Shown piece after piece: positions 10,707 to 21,000 of a DNA stretch of 64,000 nt. Below the pieces are notes generated by a model that did no database searches, was not told the origin of the DNA, and saw nothing but the letters and a program-made list of their open reading frames with translations. A program made the position numbers and the translations under genes. The number at the start of each line of letters is the position of its first letter. Position 1 is the first letter of the stretch. Location of the stretch: the NCBI GenBank assembly GCA_025917655.1, contig CP084609.1, forward strand, positions 806,001 through 870,000. The letters run 5' to 3'. The stretch is from Chlorella sorokiniana. Its lineage: Eukaryota > Chlorophyta > Trebouxiophyceae > Chlorellales > Chlorellaceae.

Positions 10707-13700
10707 ATGTGCAGGCGATCGCTGCCAAATGCGCCCGCTGCGCCGCCCTGACTTGCGGCGCCTCCGCGCCGGCCGCCCCCCGGGCATCGCAGTCGCACCA
10801 TGTCTTCCGCTATCGCAAGCGTGGTGCGGCCCTGGCTGACAGGGCAGAAGAGGCGTACCTGCGGCTGGACATCCCCTGCGGCAGCCCGGCCTGCGCCGCC
10901 TGCCCCCAACGTCGCCGGCGCTGCCGCCGCAGCCCGCCCACCTGGCGCTGCCGGATGCGGCGGCGCTGGCCACCTGGCTGGAGGTGTTTGAGCTGGCGGA
11001 GGTGACGGGCGTGGTGCTGCTGAGCAGCGTGCTGCGGCAGCTGCGTGACGGCGGCAGCATGCGCCGCGACACCCGCCTCCGCGCCCTCTACACCGATGTG
11101 CGCCGCGGCAACGTGCTGTTTGACAACCTGCACAGGCTGGAGACCGCCCCAGCCAGCCTGCGGGAGCAGCGCTGTGGGCTGGCGCTGCTAGCGGCGGCAG
11201 AATGGTGGGTGCTGCGGGGACGGGGGAGGGCGCAGCGGGCGAGTGCATGGACGCCGTGGGCGCGCTGTCGGCTGGCTGGCTCAGCGGGGAGCGGGCCGCC
11301 CTTACCCCTTGCAGGTACTACGAACACCTTGGGCGCCGCCTGCCCGTGGTGGTTGTGTCCGACTCGCTGGCGGCGCAGCTTGGGGGCGAGGACGTGCAGC
11401 AGCAGCGGCGACAGCAGCAGCAGCAAGCAGGGCAGGGTCGGCCGTTGTTGGGCGCCGGGCAAGCACCCCCAGGCTGCGATGAGGGGAGCGACGACGCCGA
11501 GCTGGACGCTCTGCTGCAGCAGATGCACGTCGGCGCCGCGGCAGCACCCGCTCACCAGCACAGAGGCTCATCAACACAAACGCCGGCACCGGACCAAGCC
11601 TCCATCGCCAGCCTGCTGGACAGCCTGGTCCTGGATGGCGGCCAGCAGCCTGCAGCGCAGCCGCCCGCCGCTGCCAGCGGCCCGCAGCCATTGCAGCTGA
11701 GGCCGGGCGTGCGCGTGCTGTCGGCGGCGGCCTACTTTGGGGGCTGCTGGGGCCACGTGCCCGCGGTGGCGGATGCGGCTGACGCCCTGCAGCTGGCCAG
11801 GGCGGGCGCCGACGAGGCGGGCAGGGGGCGGCGGCCCCGCCTTCCCCCACCTCAGCGCGGCCGCCCTCGAGGCGGGCCTAGCGGCGGGCAGCCTGCTGTC
11901 CGGGACGGTCAGCGTGAGCCGGCGGGCGGGGCGAGGCCAGCGTGGCGGTGGGCGGCGGCCGCAGCCTGCTGGTGGTGGGGCGGGAGGCCATGAACCGCGC
12001 TGTGCACGGCGACCGCGTGGCGCTCAGGCTGCTGCCGCGCGAGCAGTGGCGCCGCGGTGGCGAGGGGCAGCCTGCGGGGGAGGAGGAGGGCGGCGAGGGT
12101 GGGGAGGAGGCGGGGGAGGGGAGGGAGGAGGGCCTGCACGACCTGATGGCGGGCACCGGCGACGGCGAGGCGGACGTCGAGCCGGATGCGCCGCCCGGCG
12201 AGGGCGAGGGCGAGGGGCAGGACCCGCTGGTGAGAGGGGGAGGGCGGCTGGCGCCTGGGCTGGTTGGAGCAGGGCGAGCTGTGGTTTGCAAGGACCGAGT
12301 GAGCCCTGCCTTTGCATCCAGACGCTGCCGCCTGTGCTGGTGGTCTGTGTCTGCATCCCCGCGTGCCCACCCCCTTCCTCCTCTTCAGGGGCGGCTGCTG
12401 AGCGACGGCGAGGCTGGGGCGCTGCAGCCCACCGCAGAGGTGGTGGGGGTGCTGCAGCGGGGGCGGGCGAGGTGGTGGCCTGCCTGGCGGAGGAGGACGA
12501 ACGCGCGCTGGAAGCCAAGGCGGCGGGCGGCGGGGCCCAGGTGGGGTCGCCGCCGCACCGTGGCCCCAGCCTCCCGCCTTTGAGCCATGCCCAACTACAT
12601 GCGGATCCCTTGCCTCGTGCTGAGGGACTCGCGAATCCTGCCCCGCCCCCTCAGACCGAGGCCTGCCTGTGCATCCCTCTGGACGGCCGCCTGCCGAAGG
12701 TCCGGCTGCGCTCCCGCCAGCTGCACCGCCTGCTGGGCCAGGTGAGGGGGCGGCGGTGAGGGGGCGGAGGTGGGGTGGACAGAGGTTGGGTGGGCAGAGT
12801 TGTAGCAGGGCCGCCTGCCTTCTTGGTGGCCAGGCCTGGTGAGCCGCGCACCACAGCCCCCTGTCTTGCCCCCCATGCTCACACCCCAGCGCTTTGTGCT
12901 GCGCCTGGACGGCTGGGAGCGCGGCAGCCGCTACCCGCACGGCCACCTGGTGCGGCTGCTGGGCCCCATCAACTCCCTCACGTGAGCGGCCCCCCCCCCC
13001 CACTCCCGCAGCCACAAACAGCGTCTCATCGCCTGTGCATGGGGGAACATGCTTTTATGCTTGTCACAGGCCAGAGGCCCTTCCCCCGCGCCTCCATATC
13101 CGTCCGTCCCCCCCCTTTCCCCCCGCAGGAGCGAGACGGACGGCGTGCTGGTGGCCAGCGGGGTGCACTGGCAGCCCTTCAGGTGGGAGGGCGCCCGCCG
13201 CCGGCGAGAGCCCTCCGCCTGGCAGCCCCCGCCTGATGTGCTGCCGGCCCTTGAGCTGCGCCAGCAGAAGTCACTGCAGGCGGTGCGCATTGCAGCCCCA
13301 ACACCCGCATGTGCTCAACTGCGCGCCCCCCCTCTTTCAGCGAGGGCGCGCTGCGCGAGCTGCCCCCGGTGGCCAGCGGCGCCGACTACGTGATGCCGCG
13401 GGAGGAGGTGGAGGCCAGGCGCGACCTGCGGGGGCCAGAGTACCTGGTCTGCAGGTGGGTGTGGGGGGATTTTTGTGTGTGCGGGGGGTACGGGCCAAGA
13501 TTGGCCGCGGCCGGCACCAGCACCTCCTACACAGCGAGGCTCCTGCCGCATGTGCAGTCCCCGCTTTGGGACGCACTCGCTCCGCCGCCCACTGTTCCCT
13601 CCTCCTTCTCCCACTGTTCCCCCGCCCCGCAGCATAGACCCCCGGCTGCACCGACGTCGACGACGCGCTGTCGGTGCGCTGGCTGGCAGACGGCGGCGGC

Positions 13701-16700
13701 GGGCGGCGCCTGGTGGAGGTCGGGGTGCACATCGCCGACGTGTCGTACTTTGTGCGCCAGGTGGGGCTGCGGCGGCACTTAAGACAGCTGGCACGCTGCC
13801 CAGGGGCGCGCAGGTCTGGGCAGGTCCTCACTCGCTGCTCGTTGATGCCCGCCAGCCAGCCAGCAGTGCCTTGCCTGCACCTTTCCTGCCCCCGCAGGGC
13901 AGCCAGCTGGACGGCGAGGCCGCGGCGCGCTGCACCACCGTCTACCTGCCCGACCGCCGCCTGGACATGCTGCCGCCGTTGCTGTCCGAGGACCTGTGCA
14001 GCTTGAGGGCGGGGGCGGGTGGGTGGGGGGTGGTGGGGGCATGCAAGCACGCCTCTTTCTGTGAGGACACGCTTGAAAGTGGCATAAGAGCCGCCTGTGG
14101 GTGGATGTGCTGGGGGTTGTTGCTGTGCCCCACAGTGCCGCCGCGTGATGCAGAGCCGCGCCCCTGCCGCCTGCTCCCCGCAGACCGCTACGCGGTGAGC
14201 GTGCTGTGGACCCTGGATGCCGACTCGCTGCAGGTGCAGCACACCTGGTTCGGCAGGACGCTCATCAGGCGTGTGGCAACAAGGGCAGGGGCCGTGGGGG
14301 AGGCAGGCGGGCCGGTGCATGCCCGAGCATTCGTGTCTGCTGACCTCTTCAAACAGCTTGCGCTGCCAACCCTTGCACACCTGCGCCGTCCGTCTTGTCG
14401 GCGGCCGTGCTTCCCAGCAGTACACACCCATGCCCGCCGCCCCCCCCCCCACACACACAGGTCTGCCTACCAGCTGGAGTACAGCCAGGCGCAGGCGGTG
14501 CTGGAGGGCAGGCCCCAGCCCCTGCAGCCGCCCGCCCGGGCGCAGCGGCGGCACGGGGGAGGTGGCGGTGGCGGCGGCCCACCTGCCCCCGCTGCGCCGC
14601 AACCTGGAGCTGCTGGCGGCCCTGGCGGGGGCGCGGCGGCGGGCGCGCCTGGCGGCGGGGGCGCTGGAGCTGGAAAGCGCGGAGCTGCGCTTCAGGCTAG
14701 ATGGGGACGGCCGGCCAACCGCCATGACCGTGAAGCAGGCGCGCGGTGGGGGAGGGCAAGGGGCACTGCGCATTTGGGGGACCTTCTGGGGGCACTGCCT
14801 CCTTTGCCAGCCTGTCTCGACTCACGCGGCTGTGCTCTAGTGCAAGTGCTGCTTTGGCACTGTCGCCGCCCCCCCAAAAAAAAATAACAAACACGTTTTC
14901 ACAACCCCCCTCTTTACACAACACGTTTTCACAACCCCCCTCTTTTCCCACCCATTTACCCCACGCAGGAGATTCCCATGATGCGGGTGGTGGCTGAGCT
15001 CATGATCATGGCCAACGCTGCGGTCGGGCAGCGCTTGGCCGCAGCCTTCCCCGAGCGGCGCTGCTGCGCCGCCACCCGCCTCCGCGGCGCGAGGCCCTTG
15101 CCGAGGCGAGCCGCCCGCTGGCCTGCCCCTCCCCACTCCGCCGCACTGCACCGCGCCTGCCACCCAAGGCCGCCGCTGGCATTCTCACCGCACGGCCAGC
15201 TCCGCTTGCATGCTCTCCTCCCACCCACCCACACCCGGCCTCCCACACGCCACCACCGACTCCGCCCCACCCGGCAGGTGTCTGCGCTGTGCGAGTCACT
15301 GGGGTGCCGGCTGGACCTGGAGGGCGGCCCCGCGGCGCTGTCGGCCTCGCTGGGTGCCGCCGCCGCCGCCGCCCCCCCCGCCCTGGCCAGCCTGATCCGC
15401 TCGCTGGCCACCCGCGCCATGAGCGAGGCACACTACTTCTGCACGGGTGGGGGCTGTGGGGGGTGGGGGTGGAGGGGGCTTGGGCGGCGCTGCGCTGCGC
15501 TGCGGTACTGCGGCCAGCGGCCCTGCGGTGCGGCTGCCAGCGGCCCTGCGGTACGGTGACGGGCGGCCAGCAGACGGCGGCCAGCGGCCCTGAGCGGGAC
15601 CATCCCCTGGCCCCCTGCAGGCGAGGTGCAGGGGCTGGAGGGCGGAGGGGCCGCCCACTACGGCCTGGCCCTGCCGCACTACACGCACTTCACCTCCCCA
15701 TCAGGCGCGCGTGTGTTTGTTTGTATGTGTGCGGGGGGTAGTCAAGATGCCCTCTGCGTTGTCATGCGCTGCGTTGCTGCCAGAGCTTCCAGCGCCGCCA
15801 CCAGCTCCGCTGCCTCTCGGGGCACTGGCACACGTCGCTTTGCTTCGTTTGTGGTTGCATTATTACGCAGGCCCCCTTGCCTTCCCCCCCGCCTGCAGGC
15901 GCTACGCTGACGTCGTGGCCCACCGGCAGCTGCTGGCCGCTGTGGCTGCTCAGCAGGCGGACAGCGACGGCGCAGGGGCCCCGCCGGCGTCGCCGCCACT
16001 GCCGGGGCCCGAGGTCGCGGCGCGGGCGGCGGTGATGAACGAGCGGCACCGCGCTGCCAAGCGTGCAGCCAAGGCCTGCTCCGAGCTCTACCTCCTGCTG
16101 CTGCTGCACGCGCAGGTGGGCCTGGCTGGCGCCGCCATTGCTGCTGGGATATTGCCTGCAGCAAGGGAAGGGCACAGCGGCGCCGCCAGTCATGTTCGCA
16201 GTCAATGCACACTTGCCGCCCCGCTGCATGCCACGCACCTGCCATGCCCCCCTGCAGCCCCACGTTGAGGCCGCCACCATCTACGCGCTGCACCCCTCCG
16301 CCCTCCTCCTCTTCCTGCCGCGCTACCACCTGCGGGGCGTGGTGCACCTGGCGGACAGGGCGGGGTGGTGCGCCCGCCGCTGCGGGGGCCCCACGACGAG
16401 CAGGAGGGGGACCCGCTGGCGGCGGCGTGGCGGCGGGGGCTGGCGCTGGTGGCGCACGGCCCGGGTGAGGCGGGTGAGGAGTGTGGGTGTGGGTGTGGAT
16501 GTGAGTGAGGGGCTGGGTGTGGGTGAGGCGGGTGAGGCGTGTGGGTGTGAGTGTTGGGGGAAAGGGCGCACGTGCTTCTTGTCAGATGGGCTTGTACAGC
16601 CCGCTACAGTGACCTTCCCTTCTTGAGCAGCTCTTTCCAACACTTGTGACCGCGTTATTGTCAGCAGCGCCTTGGCTGGGGAGCACGTTCGGCCCCCCTC

Positions 16701-17520
16701 CCCAAGCTGCGGGCTGCCGCCCTCACGCCCGCGCTGGCCCCGCGCGCCACCGCAGGCGCCTCTCCGCTGGAGCTGGTGCTGCTGGAGGCTGCCAGCGGGC
16801 GCCAGGTGGCGTCCTTCCGCCCCATGCAGCGCGTGTGGGTGCGCCTGTCGGCGGATGGCAGCCGCGCCCACGGCCCCCGCCTGCGCCTGCGCCTGCTGGC
16901 AGACCAGCACCCGCAGGCGGCGGAGGCGGCGGCGCGGGAAGCCCCAGCGCGCCCACGGCACGCGCTGCCGCAGGTTGCAATGGGGGCCGGTCAAGGCGGG
17001 CTGGGCGCGGGCTGGGTACCGGCCGCCCGGGTTTGGGGCCCCTCAGCCCGCCGCAGCCGCTCCAGCCGCGTCAGCCGCACCAGCCGCGCCAGCCGAGCCA
17101 GCAGCGCCAGCGCCAGCCAGCAACCTCTCCGAGCCCCTGGGCAGCAGACTTGCTGAGCCGGCGGGCGGCGTGCCAGTGGGACCGCTGTCTCTGGCGGGGC
17201 AGCTTCACGCGTTCCTGGAGCAGCAGCAGGGGTCGGGCAGGGAGCAAGGCGGGGCCGCGCCCAGCCCGCACCCGCTCGACTGCCAAGCGACCCCACCGCC
17301 CCTGGACCGGTTGCCAGGCGGCAGCAGCAGCGGCGGCGCCAGCCCAGCACCAGCTGTCCTGCAGAGGGCTGTCCGCCAGCTGCACGCCCGCGCAGCGCGG
17401 CTCAGCTTACTGGCGGGGGCGCGTGCGCCGGGCGCGGCGAAAGCCGAGCGCTGCAGAGCCGAAGCGGCAGAGCTGCGCCAGCGCATTCTGTCATTGCAGC
17501 AGCAGCTGGTGCCTGGGTGA
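10707..17520 (+). CDS. DIS3/DIS3L-type exosome exoribonuclease (PIN-like + RNB)
   Basis: This enzyme is the 3'-to-5' ribonuclease of the RNA exosome. The N-terminal region has YLRLDIPCG (near 10855), as in DIS3 and DIS3L, then a PIN-like domain with [19 protein letters not shown] (near 10985), [14 protein letters not shown] and [12 protein letters not shown] (near 11350). Of the four PIN acidic positions only the first (PD) and last (SD) appear kept, as in DIS3L. Cold-shock-like domains follow ([20 protein letters not shown] near 11975; [20 protein letters not shown] near 12905). The RNB domain then shows [13 protein letters not shown] (near 13655), [31 protein letters not shown] (near 13950), [11 protein letters not shown] (near 15410), [15 protein letters not shown] and RYADVVAHR (near 15900). 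A helical tail (near 17360) ends at the stop at 17520. The frame slips near 11930, 13635 and elsewhere. The start is uncertain: the ATG at 10707 is out of frame with the first domain. Confidence 0.88.
14889..14947 (+). repeat. Tandem 29-bp duplication in an intron
   Basis: The sequence aacacgttttcacaaccccc followed by cctcttt occurs twice in a row within the intron before the exon encoding [11 protein letters not shown] of the exosome nuclease gene. The pyrimidine-rich repeat lies just upstream of the acceptor and may have been kept because it extends the polypyrimidine tract. Confidence 0.6.
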
Positions 17521-18027
17521 CTGCTTCGCCCCTGGGCAGCCCGGCCCCGCCTCGTGGCTGCGGTGAGAACATGCACATTGCGTCCCCGCTGGCAGCGGGA
17601 CAGGGTACCATCGGGGGACCTTTCTGCGCACAGCCAGCCGTTTCAGCATTGTTTCTCGCTTCTTTGTCTTGTACTTTTTGTCGTTGAAGCGGTTGTGGGC
17701 CCCGGTGAGCTCACGGCTGGGAGCGAAACGCGATGTGGCCAAAGGCGGAGGAAACACGGGCTTCTGCCGAGCTCCAGTGAGAGCCGTGGTCATTTCATTA
17801 TTGAACCGGCGTGTCGCGTGGCGTGCCCCGCGGTGAGTGGCGGCCCAACCAACTGGGGTCGCGGGGTTCCTTTGGGGGCCGGACCTCGGCAAGGAGATCT
17901 CCAGCAACATGTAATTCCGAATTCACCCTTATGCAGCCGGATCCGGGACGCCCGCTTTTTCCCAAGCCTACGGCGGCGGCCCGGTCACTTGCCGCCACCC
18001 CGAGTCGCCTGGCCCCTTTCAACCGCC
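17521..18027. other. Intergenic region, no gene seen
   Basis: This separates the exosome nuclease and the next kinase gene. It is less GC-rich than the coding parts. A TGTAA motif lies at 17910-17914, 390 bases after the nuclease stop. An open frame in phase with the kinase start extends back through the region, but it shows no conserved sequence, so the ATG at 18028 is preferred. Confidence 0.4.
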
Positions 18028-21000
18028 ATGGCTGCTTTGCTCGTATTGGTCTGCGTACTTCCCCCGCTGCTCCTTCTTGTGGGATTTGGTGCTGGTCTTG
18101 CGGCAGCGCGGCTCTGGCGGAGCACGGGTGACGGCCGCGCGGGCTGCGGTGGATCCGGGACACCCACCCCGAATGACCTGGAGGCTGGGGTACCGAGCGG
18201 CAAGAGCGCCGGCGTGCTGACGGGCGGCAGCAAGGCGGGCCTGAAGGCAGGGAACAGCACCATCCACGTGGTGGCATCCAGCTGCTCGCCGCTGCCGCGA
18301 GCATGCTCCGAGCCACCATCCAGCGGCGCGGCCTCGCCGCCCGGCCCGCGCCTCGACTCCGAGCCGGGCCCCCAGCTGGCGCTGCGCCTGGGGCGGCCGC
18401 CCGCCCTGCGCACGCCCGACCCCACCCGCCTGAGCGGCAGCAGCGACAGCGAGGGCGAGGGGGCGGGCGGCGCGGCAGGGCGGCGGCGCGCCCGCCTGGC
18501 CCAGCCTGGCGCGGCTGGCGAGCGGCGGCAGCAGCCCGTTTGGGGGCTGGCGGGCCACCGCAAGACCGCCAGCATGGACCTGGGCCAGCTGGTGCGGGCA
18601 GGAGGCCCTGGAGTGATCAGCCAGGTGAGAGCCGTTCACGGCCGCAGCTCTCCCCTTGCACCCGTCGCTGCATCACCCAGCACTGCGGGGTGGAGCGGCA
18701 GCGGGCTGGCACTCCTTACACACGCCCACCCCTGCACCCTGCACACGCCCACCTTTCGCGCCCGCGCACACCCACCTCTTGGCTCATTAACCCCCTCACA
18801 CCCCCTATCCCCCCCCACCCCCAACCCCACCCCCACCCTGTGCAGGTGATGGAGGACTGGGAGGCGCGGTCTGCCCTGTACCGCCTCATGTCCCTGGACA
18901 CCAACGCCTCCTCGCCGCGCGCGGCAGCAGCCGCCGCCGGCCTCCTCTCCCCTGCCGCCGCCGCGCTGTTCAGCCCGGTCGTGGGCCGCGGCGGCCTGGG
19001 CGGGGGCGGGGCGGGGGTGAGGGCGGCGGCGCCCCATGCCCAAGGGCGAGGTCCACATGGACGAGATCGAGCTGCTGGAGTGCATCGGCAAGGGGGCTAC
19101 GGGTGAGGGGCGTGCGAGAGTGTGTGGCGAGTGTGTGTGTAGAGAGAGAGGGACGATCTGGGCTCACGTGATCCCCTGCTCCTACCCTGTCTCCCCCCCG
19201 ACCCACTACCCCCCCCCCCCCCACCCCTGCAGCTGTGTGTACAAGGCCAGCTGGCGCGGCGCGGGGTGGCGGTCAAGTACATCGTGTGCCCCACCGACGA
19301 CGCCGACAGCCTGGGGCGCGCCATACGCGAGGTGGTGCTCTCACGGCGCATGTCCCACCCCAACGTGGTGCAGTGCTACTCGTGGACAGTGCTCACAGGT
19401 GGGGCCGCGGTGGGGGTGAGGGGGGTGGAGGGCAGCGCTGCTGCGTGGGTGTGAGGAAGCAGGGAGGAGCCCTGGTGGGGTGGGGCGTGCTAGCGCCGGC
19501 ACAGTGGACGGCCCCCTCGTGACCCGGATGCATCGTTGCTAAAGCTTGCTGGGGTTGCGCTGCACGACTTCCCTCTCCCCTCCTCCTGCCAGAGCACGAC
19601 GGGCAATGCGGCACCCCCAGCCCCTGCTCAGGCCTCAGCTCGCCGCGCCAGCAGTCCTTCACCGGCTGGCAGCGCCAGCTGGCGGGCGGCGCCGCACCGC
19701 GCTCCCACCGCGCCGCCCTCGACCGCCTGCGCCAGGGCGGCGCGCGGCGGGGGCTGGACCTGCGCTTCGGGGCCGTGGGAGGGGCGCAGCCCAGCTTGCA
19801 GGGTGAGCGCTTGCGGCGGTGCCTGCAGGCTGGCTGGGCACGGCGGCAAAGTCCTTGTCCTTTGTGCAGCTTGCGGCCTTGTGCCTGGCTCCACCCCTTG
19901 GTCCGCCCTCCACCCCCGCAGGCGCCCCTCACTCCCCCGGCGGCCTGCTGGCCCTGCATCGCATCAGCGAGCAGCCCGCGCAGGAGGGGCGGCACAGCAC
20001 GCAGCAGGCAGAGGCCGACCTTCCGCCCTGGCTGCAGGCCCGGGTCAGCGGGGCGGCGGCAGCAGGCGGCCTGCGCTGCAGCACGGCGCTGTCTGACGCC
20101 GCGGTGAAGGAGCTGGTGGCCGAGGCAGCAGCGGCTGTCCAAGCGCAGGAGGCACGGGTGCTGGATGAGCAGGCGGCGGCGCATGCGGGTGTGTGTCCCG
20201 TGCAGCAGCCGGGCAAGCCTCTGCTGAAACTTGCGCTGGCGCCCCCAGCAGCTGCAGCCCCAGCGGCAGCCCCGGCATCCAAGCAGTGCACGCAGCCACC
20301 CGCCCGCCCGCCGCCGCAGCAGCAGCAGCAGCAGCGCAGCAGCAGCCGGGCGGGCCCCAGGCGCCGGCCAGCGCCGCGCTGGTGTCGCCCTTTGAGACCG
20401 CTGGGCAGGCGGCGAGCCCTGGCGCCTGCAGCGCTGCCGCGGGCGGGCCGCCTCAGCAGCAGGTGACGTCTCGGCCCCGCCCTTTGTCGGAGGGGGCGGA
20501 GGGGCAGGATGTGTTTGCGCTTTCCGCCAGCTACGAGGAGAGGCAAGCAGCCCTGCAGCAGCAGCAGCAGCAGCAGCAGCAGGGTTCTGTCAGCCAGGCG
20601 GTCGCCCGCCCTTGCCCGGGCCCCAGGCCGCCAGCGCTCCCATCGCGGTGGGCCGCGCGCCAGCGGGCTTGGGGGAGCTGCGAGCACGAGCTGACCGCCG
20701 CCTCGTCGTTCTCGGGTGAGTCGGGGACACGTAGCCAGCGCTGCTTCCCTGCACATGCTGCTGGCTGGCTGGCTGGCTGTGCTGGGTGCCACTCCTGGCC
20801 CTCAGCCCTGGCCCTCCGCTTCCCTGCCTGCTGGGCCTTGCCTGCCCGCAGCCCATGCCTCACCTGCCCCCCTCCCCTGCTCCCCCGCCCCTTTCTTCCC
20901 CCAGACATCCTCGGCTCCAGCGGTTTCATGCTGGAGGGCAGCGGCAGCGTGGCAGACCTGAGCTTGCCCCCAACGCGGCCGCCCTCCCGCCCCGCGCACC

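Noticed and set aside
12230-12300. In-frame reading through the GC-rich segment of the RNB gene as one exon
   Set aside because: It lacks conserved residues and begins with a gtgaga donor. It is better treated as an intron between the cold-shock-like domains.
13337-14773. Long - strand open frame (478 codons) opposite the RNB domain
   Set aside because: It lies antisense to conserved RNB motifs and is of low-complexity composition.
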